Below, piece by piece: positions 8,759 to 18,256 of a stretch of 64,000 nucleotides of DNA. Within the stretch, counting starts at the first letter, position 1. Every line of letters begins with the position of its first letter. The notes beneath the pieces were generated by a model. That model worked only from the letters and a program-made list of their open reading frames with translations. It ran no database searches and was not told where the DNA came from. The stretch covers positions 1 to 64,000 of the forward strand of contig CAYSWV010000012.1 in NCBI GenBank assembly GCA_964434865.1, in the 5' to 3' direction. Source of the DNA: CAYSWV01 sp964434865 (GTDB taxonomy: Bacteria; Cyanobacteriota; Cyanobacteriia; Thermostichales; Thermostichaceae). The translations under genes and the position numbers were made by a program.

Positions 8759-8950
8759 ACCTAATTAGTCTTGAGACCATTAAGTTGGTCTAGCAATAAT
8801 AGTCAGATTAGTTTAACAAGCGCTAACTGATGTGCAGAGGCTGGGTAACATATCCGGAAGTACTGACTTCTTGGATTTATGTAGCCCCGCTTTCTTTTTT
8901 TTCATACCCTTAGGGTTAGCTCTTCAATACGCAGATGGTTGGCTCTAGCT

Positions 8951-9403
8951 ATGCAACTACTGATATTACATGGTCCTAACTTAAACCTGCTGGGTACTCG
9001 TGAGATCGGGGTGTATGGAAAATTTACACTTGAAGACGTTAATCAAGCTCTGACCCAGTTAGCCCTTGAATTGAAGGTACAATTAACCATTATTCAGTCC
9101 AATTATGAAGGTGGTCTTGTTGATGCTATTCATCAAGCTCTTCCTGAACATCAAGGTATTTTAATCAACCCTGGAGCCTACACTCATACCAGCATTGCCA
9201 TTAGGGACGCATTGGCTGGCGTGGCATTACCGACTGTTGAGGTGCATATCAGTAATGTTTATCGGCGAGAATCATTTCGACACCAATCCTACATTGCTCC
9301 GATCGCAATTGGACAAATGAGTGGTTTTGGCCTGGATAGCTACACGTTGGGACTGAGAGCATTAGTGAATCATATTACCTATAGTACTACACCTGAAGCC
9401 TAG
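8951..9403 (+). CDS. aroQ: Type II 3-dehydroquinate dehydratase
   Basis: 150 residues from the ATG at 8951; a TTG 12 nt earlier is unlikely because the family begins right at MQLLILHGPNLNLLG. It catalyses the third shikimate-pathway step, trans-dehydration of 3-dehydroquinate, as a dodecamer in the cytoplasm. GPNLNLLGTRE near the N-terminus is followed by the catalytic Tyr in VYGK. INPGAYTHTSIAIRDAL and EVHISNVYRRESFR carry the substrate-binding Asn/His/Ser and the catalytic His/Glu region. GFGLDSYTLG closes the fold. All key residues appear present. It ends 1 nt before the convergent helicase-like gene. Confidence 0.95.
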   Translation: MQLLILHGPNLNLLGTREIGVYGKFTLEDVNQALTQLALELKVQLTIIQSNYEGGLVDAIHQALPEHQGILINPGAYTHTSIAIRDALAGVALPTVEVHISNVYRRESFRHQSYIAPIAIGQMSGFGLDSYTLGLRALVNHITYSTTPEA

Positions 9404-9404
9404 G

Positions 9405-11402
9405 TTACTCCATCTCAGTTGAGTCCTGAGTCCATGTTGACCAAAGATCTAGAATCTTAGTATCAAGAGTACCCACTGTATCTTCACCTCTTGAATTGAA
9501 ATTTGAAAGTACCAAGCGAACAGTTTGCCGAACTCGACAACAGAGATTTAATAGTGTGTTAGCCAAAACTTTTGATCGAGCTGTAGTATCAGCGGCTACC
9601 CCAAAGGTTTGATGATCCCATTCTAGAGTCAAGACATCAGAGTTATACAAGGGTCGCCATCGTGATCGAGACCATAGGGGATTGTTTAAATCAAACCAGT
9701 ACTGATAGTCAGCACTCAAGCCCTGGTTGATGTACTCAAACGGTGTCGCCACCACCAAACTGGATGAATAATCTGTCTGTAAATCGCTACGACTTGGAGT
9801 TAAGCCTGAGCGGATCAGGGTGATGAAGTCTCGTTGAGGTAATGTTGATAAATCACGGCAAAAACGTTGGGCGGTTTCCATAAAGGTTTGGATCAATGCT
9901 TGGTCCGCTTCACTGTTTAAGCGAGGGATAATCCAATCTACAACGACCTGTCTGACAAAAGTTGGTAAAGGTAAAGGCTCATTTTGCTGATATTGAATTA
10001 ACCAGTCCTGTAGCTGTTGATAAGTGTGACAATGAGTAAACCCAACCCGTTCTGGAAAACGTACCGATAAACTGGAACGAAGACGGCGGCCTACCGAGTC
10101 TAGGACATCTTGAGTGAGTAGTTCAGCTCGAATGGGATCTAACCCCAGTAGAGTCACGATCATGACACTGAATTCACTCGCTGTTGGAAAGGCTTGCCAA
10201 GAGGGATGAGCTAGTTCTATCAAGGTTAAGATAGCTCGAATTAAAGGATATTTGACCAAGGCTGGATAAGGGGTTATAGGGACCACGGGGGGCGGTAGCC
10301 GGTTCTGCAAGGTCAAGGTTAGTGCTGCATCTAATGTAGGGGCAATAATGGCGATCTGAGCGGGTTGGATGCCACGTTGCAGCAAGATTTGAATATCATC
10401 AATCATAATTTCAATGGCTTCATAATAGGTTTCCCCTTCTAGCCGTACTAGCTTAGGGGGGGCCTCTGGGTGTAACTGAAAGTCATGGTCAAACTCTGGA
10501 TCAATCTGCTGGGCTAACTTCAGACCAAAGGCTGCCCAGGTTGGTGATCCCTTATAGGTTTGATGAGTGGTGCGGTGTTGAGTTTCTTCTAAGACAAAAT
10601 CAGCGGCTGTAGTAGGCACACCAATGAGTGAAGCTCCACCGCCTACTGTATAAGTAAACGTAAGACTTTGGAGCTTTTGTTGCGCCTGTTGATAAAATTC
10701 AATAGCAACCCCACAACTATCTTCAACCTGATCAACAATTAAGTGATCAAAACCAGCCCAAAAGGAGGGAAATGGCAAAAGCAATCGTTGAAATAAATCA
10801 ATCACAGTGCCGACTTCTAATGATCCCAACTTCAATGTTTCGGCCCGTAGCCTTTGAATACAGCAACTGATGGCCCCCAAACTGCGCAACCGGTTTTCAT
10901 CCTCGAGATCAGGCCAAGCTTCTAGCAATCGGGGACTGATATCTTGGGGAGCTAGGCCTGAGGCCCCAGCAATATAAGCAATACTACTTAACTGATCCCA
11001 AACCTGATAGGTGCGCAAACCCGAGTAGCTAAATATACTAGCATGTTGAGGGCAAAGTTCACAGGTTTTGGACAAGACATACTGAGTCAAATCTTTTAAC
11101 AAAAAGGCAGGTGCAAAACAAACAGGTAAGGATCGCTCGGCAGCTACGATCTCAGACCAATGGGTGGTAACAGCTTCGTAAATCAGCGATAGAAACGTGT
11201 GCACCCGTAGCGGTCCCACTAGAATTGGCTCTAGGGGTTGCAAGCGCTTCTGAATATCTAACTTTTGTCGCTGATTACTCACCACAATTAGAATGCGCTC
11301 AGGGGATGTTTGCTGCAATAGCTGGCGATAGGTTTGGATACAGTATTCGGTAAGGCCACTTCCGGCTAGTCCCACCAGACTCTGAGCAACAGTGTGTGTC
11401 AT
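9405..11402 (-). CDS. AddB/UvrD-superfamily helicase-like protein with degenerate nucleotide-binding motifs
   Basis: 665 residues, ATG start. The overall plan follows SF1/AddB-type proteins: an N-terminal strand and P-loop position, IVVSNQRQKLDIQKRL (motif Ia-like), LRVHTFLSLIYEAV, a Walker B position about residue 225, and a second RecA-like half containing AQIAIIAPTLDAAL. The Walker A site reads GLAGSGLT (11-18), i.e. GxxxxG-K-T with the Lys replaced by Leu, and the Walker B site reads HLIVDQVEDS, with Gln where helicases have Glu. It is therefore predicted not to hydrolyse ATP and may be structural, as AddB is for AddA. No nuclease cysteine cluster is evident. It begins 3 nt after the CAP-domain reading frame, downstream of cdsA. 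I recall cyanobacterial proteins of this size annotated as recombinase family. Confidence 0.65.
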   Translation of the reverse strand: MTHTVAQSLVGLAGSGLTEYCIQTYRQLLQQTSPERILIVVSNQRQKLDIQKRLQPLEPILVGPLRVHTFLSLIYEAVTTHWSEIVAAERSLPVCFAPAFLLKDLTQYVLSKTCELCPQHASIFSYSGLRTYQVWDQLSSIAYIAGASGLAPQDISPRLLEAWPDLEDENRLRSLGAISCCIQRLRAETLKLGSLEVGTVIDLFQRLLLPFPSFWAGFDHLIVDQVEDSCGVAIEFYQQAQQKLQSLTFTYTVGGGASLIGVPTTAADFVLEETQHRTTHQTYKGSPTWAAFGLKLAQQIDPEFDHDFQLHPEAPPKLVRLEGETYYEAIEIMIDDIQILLQRGIQPAQIAIIAPTLDAALTLTLQNRLPPPVVPITPYPALVKYPLIRAILTLIELAHPSWQAFPTASEFSVMIVTLLGLDPIRAELLTQDVLDSVGRRLRSSLSVRFPERVGFTHCHTYQQLQDWLIQYQQNEPLPLPTFVRQVVVDWIIPRLNSEADQALIQTFMETAQRFCRDLSTLPQRDFITLIRSGLTPSRSDLQTDYSSSLVVATPFEYINQGLSADYQYWFDLNNPLWSRSRWRPLYNSDVLTLEWDHQTFGVAADTTARSKVLANTLLNLCCRVRQTVRLVLSNFNSRGEDTVGTLDTKILDLWSTWTQDSTEME

Positions 11403-11405
11403 AGC

Positions 11406-12083
11406 CTAGCGACCAAAAACTTGAACCCAAAATGATCCCTGACTAGACAGAACTACACCAACGCCAATATCGGCATAATCAGGATTGAGAATATTTGCCT
11501 GGTGGCCAGGGCTTTGTAACCAAGACTGCATGATGACCTCTGGATTGACTGAGCCTCTGGCAATATTTTCGCCTACGAAGGTACCTGGATAGCCTGCTGC
11601 TAAAGTTCGGTTAAAGACAGTGGCTCCTTCTGGAGTGGTATGACTGAAGTAATTCCGGGTGGCCATATCTTCAGCATGAGCTTGAGCGGCTGCCATGAGC
11701 TGGGAATTGACTTGTAGCAGACCGAGCTGATTTTGAGTTCGTGCAAGATTAGTAGCTGCCAAAATCTCTTGAATTGCCAGAGTTTAATTAATTGTTGCTG
11801 GAGTTCCAGGTGCAGTGATTGGGATCGGGGTCGAAGTTGGGAGTGGAGTCAGTTGGGGGGTTGGGGTCAAAGTTGGGAGCAGAGTTGGAGTTGCTGTTGG
11901 AACAGGGATTAAAACAGGAGTCGGTGTAATTTGAGGAGTTGGTGTACTCGGCAATGGTGACGTAGTACCAGCAGGTGCAGGTAACAGTTGTGATACATTG
12001 GGGCCTGCTGAGCTATCTGAGCACCCCACCAGTAAGGTGAGCAGAGCTAATAGAAGTCTAGGTTTGCGAGAAACGGCGTCCAT
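11406..12083 (-). pseudogene. CAP/SCP-domain lipoprotein gene split by an in-frame TAA
   Basis: Two pieces lie in the same minus-strand frame. Residues from the ATG at 12083 form a lipoprotein signal (LLLALLTLLVGCSDS, lipobox LVGC) and a Thr/Pro linker ending TPATIN; TAA follows at 11786-11784. Reading through gives TLAIQEILAATNLARTQNQLG and a full CAP/PR-1 domain: HAEDMATRNYFSHTTPEG, AAGYPGTFVGENIARG, SWLQSPGHQANIL and a C-terminal SFWVQVFGR, ending with TAG at 11408-11406. The CAP part alone has only a TTG at 11762 and no export signal, so the intact gene was a secreted or lipid-anchored CAP protein of about 225 residues. The TAA lies in ATTAATTAAACT, a site prone to slippage or substitution, but the frame is kept on both sides. 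A sequencing error or stop readthrough is possible. Confidence 0.7.
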
Positions 12084-12143
12084 AAGGCCTCAAAATCTGA
12101 CCTTATTAGGTTTACCACATAGGTGTGATCTACTCAATTCAAC

Positions 12144-12971
12144 CTAAACTGAGATCCCCAATGCCTGTTCTAGAGCTTGCAAAATGATAATAAAGTAATA
12201 AACTAAGGGTGCTGTAAAGACATAACTGTCGCCTCGGTCCAAGATACCCCCATGTCCAGGAATCAAATCCCCTGAATCTTTTACCCCAGCATCTCGTTTC
12301 ATCAAAGATTCGGTGAGATCTCCTAACAAGCTTGTTAAGCCAATCAAAAAACCGATGATACCTCCAGAGATCCACCACCAGGGCCAACCTAAGTAATAAG
12401 CTCCACTTAGAGCTGTAGCCATACTAAAAGCGATGCCTGAGATGGCCCCTTCTACGGTTTTCTTAGGACTGATGATCGATAGGCTAGTTTTACCAAAGGC
12501 ACGGCCCAAGATGTAAGCACCTACATCTGCTGCAATGATACAGGCATAGGCCAATAGAATAACCTGTAAGCCTGCACCCATATCTGAAGTCGGGAGTGAC
12601 CGCACCACAATCCAAAAGCTAGGCAAGTAACCACAATAGAAAAAACCAAGGATCGAGGTTGCCACATCAGCAATGGTTGCGACTTCGGGTTTGAATAACA
12701 AGTAAAAACAAATAACTGATCCCGATACAGTAAAGACAGGATTGATCCACTCAGGTTTAATGTACTGGCAAACCACCAGCACCTGACTCAGCACCATTGA
12801 GGTTCGCATCGCTGGGGCTGTCCCTGTGGCTTGCACTAATCTGAAATATTCTAGTTGCCCCAGAAAAATAATGAGTCCAATGGCTCCAGTAAAAAACCAT
12901 CCACCCAAAACTGTAATCAGGATGGCAAAGCAAGCTGCAAGGATTCCACTAATAAGTCGTGACTGAATCAT
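12144..12971 (-). CDS. cdsA: Phosphatidate cytidylyltransferase CdsA
   Basis: Integral membrane enzyme that makes CDP-diacylglycerol from phosphatidate and CTP, feeding phosphatidylglycerol synthesis. 275 residues with about seven to eight hydrophobic segments. The C-terminal CDS signature is intact: SLMKRDAGVKDSGDLIPGHG then GILDRGDS (about residues 224-250), and SPKKTVEGAISGI lies before it. The ATG at 12971 fits the family start. It is followed 60 nt downstream, on the same strand, by the CAP-lipoprotein pseudogene and then the helicase-like gene. Confidence 0.95.
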   Translation of the reverse strand: MIQSRLISGILAACFAILITVLGGWFFTGAIGLIIFLGQLEYFRLVQATGTAPAMRTSMVLSQVLVVCQYIKPEWINPVFTVSGSVICFYLLFKPEVATIADVATSILGFFYCGYLPSFWIVVRSLPTSDMGAGLQVILLAYACIIAADVGAYILGRAFGKTSLSIISPKKTVEGAISGIAFSMATALSGAYYLGWPWWWISGGIIGFLIGLTSLLGDLTESLMKRDAGVKDSGDLIPGHGGILDRGDSYVFTAPLVYYFIIILQALEQALGISV

Positions 12972-13068
12972 TCAACTACTCTAGCCAAAAACAGTTGAGT
13001 TAGAGGGTGACTCAGCCTGATTAATTCTTGAGATCTTCATAAGATTTTAGTGAGGTTATGATCATCTA

Positions 13069-13097
13069 GATAGATCGGACATTTAGGATAGATCGGA
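13069..13097. repeat. Short direct repeat, 11 bp twice at 18-bp spacing
   Basis: GATAGATCGGA occurs at 13069-13079 and 13087-13097, in the 174-nt space between the beta-helix lipoprotein gene and cdsA. Both genes lie on the minus strand, so this is in the upstream region of cdsA. It resembles a partial tandem duplication. Confidence 0.6.
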
Positions 13098-13145
13098 TCT
13101 AGTGACTAGACTTGACCCATCAGACTTCAACTCTCAAGCGACTCA

Positions 13146-16100
13146 CTAGAATTCAAATGATCCTACATCAACAGTTATGCCATTTAATCGAGGAAAACCA
13201 GCCCCACGCTGATCAAAGGAAACGGGATCAGTAGTATCCCCATCCCCATTTTGGTCAGACACATCTGGAGGAATCTCTATAGCTGCTCCAGCATCAATGG
13301 CAGGATGACCTGTTAAAAGGGCATGAGTAGGCAAAGGCGATGTTGAGTCATTGGAAGCACCCGTCACAATTAAAGTGCCATTCGGAGCTAATGGACCGAA
13401 TAGGACTGCATCTCCAGCACTCAGATCAGTCGGTGCTCCAGTTCCACAGGTCCCATCATCCACAAGGCTGGAGCTTTCAAGGAAGACATTGAAACAGTTA
13501 CCTCCTGATCCCGAATTGACAATCAAGGTATTCCTGATCGTGTCAACAAAGGGCAGAGAGTAGATACCCCCGCCGTTTCCATAGCCTGCTAGATTGCTAG
13601 CAATGGTGCTATTTCTCACAATGAAGGTAGCGTAGGAGTAGTTGAAGATCCCGCCCCCATTATTGTCAGCGATATTGCCAGAGAGCGTGCTATTGTAAAC
13701 AGCTAAATAACCGGCATTTTCAATGCCACCCCCGTTGGTTGCTGAGTTACTTGACAGGGTTGTACTGCTGATAGTTAGGGTTCCTGAGTTATAAATCCCA
13801 CCCCCTCCAGTGGCAGCATTATTAGTAACTAAGCTCGTATTAACGGTCATAGTGGCAGCATTGATGATCCCGCTATCCGTATGGCCTGAGACAAAGCTGC
13901 TGCTCAGTGTTAAGTTTCCGTCATTGCTGATGCCCGTAATATTGTCAGCTAGAGTTGTCAGGCTGATGGTCATGGTTCCACCAGATGTATTTGAGATCCC
14001 GTCTAAACTATGAGCTGAGATGGCATTTTCACTTAGAGTGGCCGTCCCTGAATTGTAGATTCCACTGGAAACTGTTGCAGAATTGCTTGCAAGGTTACTG
14101 CTGGTCAGAATCAAGTTACCGTAGTTAGCAATCGCTCCCCCGTTGCCATCGTCAGCTGCCGTATTACCTGAGAGGGTGCTATTACTCACTTCAACAGTAC
14201 CGCTGGACTGGTTAAAGATCCCGCCTCCATTGGTGTTGGTTGTATTACTCGATAGGGCGACAGTATCTAATGTGAGCGCGCCAGCACTAAAAATGCCACC
14301 TCCTGATCCGATAGCTGTATTATTGGATAAATCACTACCAGTATTGATTGCAAGCGTTCCTGTATTAAAAATGCCACCCCCGCTACTGTCACTAGCATTG
14401 TTAGAAAAACTGCTGCCACTAATAGTAAGTGTCCCAGTATTCAGGATCCCACCGCCGTTGTAGCTAACAGAGTTCGTGGAGACGTTGGCATCACTGATAA
14501 CTACTGTACCTAAGTTAAAGATCCCACCACCATAGTTGGCAGTATTACCTGTGATAGCGGTATTACTTGTGATGGTTAGATCCCCACTATTGTAGATTCC
14601 GCCACCATAACCGTCGGCAGTAATAGCATAGAGTGTGGCATTACTGGCTAGAGCACTGTTAGTAAGTGTGAGAGTTCCAGAGTTGAAGATCCCACCGCCT
14701 CGTCGCTCAGCGGCATTGTTAGCAAGAGTTGAATTAGTAACGGTAACTATACCACCAGCATTGTAGAGAGCCCCACCTAGTTCAGCAGTGTTGCCTGTCA
14801 CTTGACTGTCGTTGAGAGCTAATTCGCCCCGGTTAAGTAATCCATTGCCATTACTAATTACTAGGGTGTTGAGGGTGACGCTTGCTCCAGCTTCGATTTC
14901 AAAAACCCGAGCATCAGCTACTGATCCATCCACAGTCACTTGAGGTGGAGTACTCGTGGGTCCAAGAATGATAGTACTGCGTTCAATGATAGGCAATACG
15001 GTCTGTAGATCAATAGTTCCAGCTAGAGCATTACTGTCTAGATCTTCAAAGATAACTTGAGGATTTGCAACGGAAGCAGGGTTGTTAACTGCCAAGATCA
15101 CTTGCCGGAGCGAGCCAATCCCTGTGTCATTAAGATTCCGGACAATGTTACTGTCTTCTATAAAAGTAGTTTGGCCGGTATTAGCTACCCCAATCTCATA
15201 GTCAGCGCCAGCTGCTAATTGAATATCAACGGTTCTATTAGTACTGATCAGCCCAAAGTCATTGATAGGAGTTAGAGTTAAAGTCGCTGTATCTGTGCCA
15301 GGTGCAAAGGTGAGCGTTCCTTGTCCTGTGACAGGATCAAAGGCATCCGCACCACCCACAGTATAATCACCGTCAGGAACAGCGGTCCCTGAGACTGTAA
15401 AGTTAACAGTTAGTGCTGATGATAAGGGGAAGCTATCGGTAACGGTACGAGTAAAAATAAAGGTAATAGGACTACCACTACTCTCAAGGACATCGTCAGT
15501 AATATCCTGAGTTAAGGTCACGGTAGGGATAGTCAAAATAGGTGATGGACTGGGACTGGGTAATGGTGACGGAATTGGAGAGGGACTGGGAGAAGGACTG
15601 GGACTAGGCAGTGGTGACGGAATTGGAGAGGGACTGGGACTGGGGCTAGGACTCGGTAATGGTGATGGGATCGGAGAGGGGCTGGGTAATGGTGATGGGA
15701 TTGGAGCAGGACTGGATATAGGACTAGGTAGTGGTGATGGAATCGGACTTGGATTTGGTGAGGGATTTGGACTAGGGATCGGAGCTGGTGAGGGACTTGG
15801 ACTTGCAATCGGTGAAGGTCTAGGGATCGGAGCTGGAAGTGGGCTAGAAACGGGGCTTGGATTGGGAGCGGGTGAAGGAGCGGGGCTAATAGCTGGTGTT
15901 GGGCTTAGAGAAGGACTTGGCTCAAGATCGGGAGAAGGTAGTGGACTGGGGAGTAGGCTAGGACTGATACTGGGAATCGGTGAAGGAGACGGGGCGGCGA
16001 CAGGTACATCACAAAATAGGGTGACTTGATTCACTCCAATGGCTAAATCAACCTCAACATCAGGGCCTGCCCCTCTTTGAATACCGTCATTAAATGTCAA

Positions 16101-16409
16101 ACATCTCAATTGGACAGTAGTTAGCGGGACATCTTCAAAACGAACCGCTAATGATTCTTCAGTGTCTCGAAGTGGGATCTCACCACTACTACGAAGTAAT
16201 ACTCCTTCAATTAAAAGCTGTACTTCAACGACAGTACCTGGCTCTGTTTCCGCTAACTGGATAGCATCACCTATCGATAAGGTTAATGTTGCTGTTCGAG
16301 TTAATCCAGATGGGTTTGAGTTAAGATTAGAAGAGCAGCTGGTCAGGCCGAGAGAGAGGGCTACTAGTATCAGTGGGGCTGAGATCCATTTCAAGGCAGA
16401 TGATTGCAT
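13146..16409 (-). CDS. Large lipoprotein: Pro/Ser linker, Calx-beta-like domain and beta-helix repeats
   Basis: 1087 residues from the ATG at 16409 (preceded by AGGA; the in-frame TTG 6 nt earlier is not needed). Order: lipoprotein signal with lipobox LTSC (about residues 22-25); a small beta domain to about 135; a long Pro/Ser linker (about 135-290) built of SPSPIPSPLP-type units; a Calx-beta-like domain (about 295-420, with GTAVPDGDYTVGGADAF); then about 550 residues of imperfect repeats of the form GGGIFNSGTLTITSS, expected to wind as a right-handed beta-helix; and a C-terminal FDQRGAGFPRLNG plus VDVGSFEF typical of choice-of-anchor Q proteins. Likely surface-exposed adhesin or polysaccharide-interacting protein. 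The linker and repeats are prone to length change. Confidence 0.8.
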   Translation of the reverse strand: MQSSALKWISAPLILVALSLGLTSCSSNLNSNPSGLTRTATLTLSIGDAIQLAETEPGTVVEVQLLIEGVLLRSSGEIPLRDTEESLAVRFEDVPLTTVQLRCLTFNDGIQRGAGPDVEVDLAIGVNQVTLFCDVPVAAPSPSPIPSISPSLLPSPLPSPDLEPSPSLSPTPAISPAPSPAPNPSPVSSPLPAPIPRPSPIASPSPSPAPIPSPNPSPNPSPIPSPLPSPISSPAPIPSPLPSPSPIPSPLPSPSPSPSPSPIPSPLPSPSPSPSPSPIPSPLPSPSPSPILTIPTVTLTQDITDDVLESSGSPITFIFTRTVTDSFPLSSALTVNFTVSGTAVPDGDYTVGGADAFDPVTGQGTLTFAPGTDTATLTLTPINDFGLISTNRTVDIQLAAGADYEIGVANTGQTTFIEDSNIVRNLNDTGIGSLRQVILAVNNPASVANPQVIFEDLDSNALAGTIDLQTVLPIIERSTIILGPTSTPPQVTVDGSVADARVFEIEAGASVTLNTLVISNGNGLLNRGELALNDSQVTGNTAELGGALYNAGGIVTVTNSTLANNAAERRGGGIFNSGTLTLTNSALASNATLYAITADGYGGGIYNSGDLTITSNTAITGNTANYGGGIFNLGTVVISDANVSTNSVSYNGGGILNTGTLTISGSSFSNNASDSSGGGIFNTGTLAINTGSDLSNNTAIGSGGGIFSAGALTLDTVALSSNTTNTNGGGIFNQSSGTVEVSNSTLSGNTAADDGNGGAIANYGNLILTSSNLASNSATVSSGIYNSGTATLSENAISAHSLDGISNTSGGTMTISLTTLADNITGISNDGNLTLSSSFVSGHTDSGIINAATMTVNTSLVTNNAATGGGGIYNSGTLTISSTTLSSNSATNGGGIENAGYLAVYNSTLSGNIADNNGGGIFNYSYATFIVRNSTIASNLAGYGNGGGIYSLPFVDTIRNTLIVNSGSGGNCFNVFLESSSLVDDGTCGTGAPTDLSAGDAVLFGPLAPNGTLIVTGASNDSTSPLPTHALLTGHPAIDAGAAIEIPPDVSDQNGDGDTTDPVSFDQRGAGFPRLNGITVDVGSFEF

Positions 16410-16543
16410 AATCAATCCTAGTAGGTTCTAATTACTAGCAGTTTCTGATTAGTTGAGGGTCATTACAGTAGCCAGATACCCTAGCTTGATCATGCCATTC
16501 ACATTATCACTAAAGTGATGATCAGGCTACTGCTGTCTTAACT

Positions 16544-18214
16544 TCAAGATAGGTCAAATAAACTCAGTTGGACTTGGTTCGGATCTGATTTTTTTGAAGT
16601 CTTTCTGGTTCGCTGTCGATGGGGTTCAATATTAACATGGGCCACAAACCAGGTTCGTAGATCAGCCACTTGCTTTTGAGTTAAAGCTTCTAACATTAAG
16701 GGTTCTGGATAGAGCTGAGAGGGGTAACATTGTTCAGCCCAGGCGATGTCATAGACCATCGAGGTTGGGCTCAGCTCTAATCCAAAAGGTGTAACATTGC
16801 GGGGGAGTCGAGCAAGGGCTGGAATGACATTCTGTTGCTGGCGAAAGGTAGAACGCAAGCGATCCAGTTGGTTGATTCGCCACTGGCGGGCATCTTTATA
16901 GTTCAAAATTGGATCCGGATATCCAGAGACTGGGGGGGGCGATCCTAATTGAGCGACAGGGATATCGGCTAACTCAGGCACCCATCGTTTAATAAAGAGA
17001 CCCTGAGGATCACATCGATCAATAGCCGCTTGTTCAGGATTGTAAATCCGTGTCCAGGACTTATCCAGACAATGCGTAACTCCAGCTTGCATAGCCCATT
17101 GGTAGTGATCAATAGGGCAGTCTCCATCTAATAGATGCTGCATAAAGTGAAGGGCCCCGTAACGCCAGTCCAGACCCATCAAATTACTTAAAAAACTGGC
17201 ATAAATGGCTCTGACTCGAAAGTTTAAGCTAAGCCAACCTCCTGTAGCTTGAAGACACCGAGCTGCAGCATCGACAATAGGAAAGCCTGTTTGCCCCTCT
17301 CGCCAAGCTTGATACCAGTCTGCCTTAAATGTCCAACCCTCTTGATCAAAGATCGTGTAGAGAGATCGTAGTTCTAACTGAGGTAAGTATCGAAACCGTT
17401 GGGTAAACCCACTCCCCCAGCGCAACCTTGAAATAAACTGCTTAGCACTACGTTGCCATCGAGGATTTGTAGAGTGTAACAAGGGTTTTAGGGTTTGGTA
17501 ACACTCTCGGGCTGAAATCACACCAAATTTTAAATAAGGACTTAATCCAGAGGTGATGTGGGTGCCTGGATGAGAAAGTTCCCAGTAGTATCGTTCGGCT
17601 TTGTGGGCAATAAACTCTTGCAATAGGCGGCGGGCTTGGTGATAACTCCCTTCGGGCACAACCTTAGCATCCGCTGTCAGGTTCAGTTCGGCTAGAGAGG
17701 GTAAGGGATCGCTTTGGATTTCAATTGGAACTGAAATCTGAGTTGGAGCCGGGAGCTGAGGAGCTTCCATATCTTGAAACCAAAGCTGGCGATATTGAGG
17801 ATAGGGAATAAGATGGGGGGTGCTAGCTGAGGGTTCAAACCACCGGATCTGCATTTGTTGGGCAGTTAGGGATTGAATTAGGGCCGCATCTCGAATTCGA
17901 CCATAAAGTCGTTCACAGTCTAGATAGGCGTAGATGCCCTCAGCAGTGGTGGCTTGAATTAATTGAGGCAGAACAGTGACTGGATCCCCGTAACGTAAGA
18001 TGAGCCGGCCACCTCGTTGAGCTAGATCCTGATTAAGATGAGCTAAACAGTTCAACATGAACTTTACTCGTCCCACTCCAGTTTCAGGATGATAGAGTAA
18101 TCGTGGATCTAAGATAAAAACCGGGATGACTTCACCTCGTTGAGCTGCTCGTGACAAGGGAGCATGATCTGAGACTCTCAAATCTCGACGGAACCAGACA
18201 ATAGTGCGCGGCAT
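16544..18214 (-). CDS. Cryptochrome/photolyase family flavoprotein
   Basis: 556 residues, ATG start. The N-terminal antenna-binding alpha/beta domain begins TIVWFRRDLRVSDHAPL. The FAD domain contains GFPIVDAAARCLQATGGWL, SLNFRVRAIYASF, DWRYGALHFMQHLLDGDC, IDHYQWAMQAGVT and WTRIYNPEQ. The segment that reads NNGGWQW in class I CPD photolyases is IDHYQWA here, and LNFR replaces the usual HNR, which places it in a divergent subfamily often annotated only as FAD-binding or photolyase family. DNA repair activity, substrate and antenna chromophore are uncertain; a photoreceptor role is possible. A C-terminal basic stretch with RQRTRKTSKK follows the FAD domain. It stands alone, divergent from the 1792-aa signalling gene. 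Confidence 0.85.
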   Translation of the reverse strand: MPRTIVWFRRDLRVSDHAPLSRAAQRGEVIPVFILDPRLLYHPETGVGRVKFMLNCLAHLNQDLAQRGGRLILRYGDPVTVLPQLIQATTAEGIYAYLDCERLYGRIRDAALIQSLTAQQMQIRWFEPSASTPHLIPYPQYRQLWFQDMEAPQLPAPTQISVPIEIQSDPLPSLAELNLTADAKVVPEGSYHQARRLLQEFIAHKAERYYWELSHPGTHITSGLSPYLKFGVISARECYQTLKPLLHSTNPRWQRSAKQFISRLRWGSGFTQRFRYLPQLELRSLYTIFDQEGWTFKADWYQAWREGQTGFPIVDAAARCLQATGGWLSLNFRVRAIYASFLSNLMGLDWRYGALHFMQHLLDGDCPIDHYQWAMQAGVTHCLDKSWTRIYNPEQAAIDRCDPQGLFIKRWVPELADIPVAQLGSPPPVSGYPDPILNYKDARQWRINQLDRLRSTFRQQQNVIPALARLPRNVTPFGLELSPTSMVYDIAWAEQCYPSQLYPEPLMLEALTQKQVADLRTWFVAHVNIEPHRQRTRKTSKKSDPNQVQLSLFDLS

Positions 18215-18250
18215 AACTCTGGATGACAGGTGAAACCTGATGATTGAGAA

Positions 18251-18256
18251 AGTATA
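18251..18256 (-). promoter_or_regulatory. Candidate -10 box for the photolyase-family gene
   Basis: TATACT on the minus strand lies about 37 nt upstream of the ATG at 18214. No good -35 lies 17 nt further, so support is limited to the -10 match. Confidence 0.3.

Noticed and set aside
15533..15808. Alternative open frame opposite the Pro/Ser linker
   Set aside because: It is an overlapping frame in the repetitive linker DNA of the lipoprotein and has no independent coding evidence.
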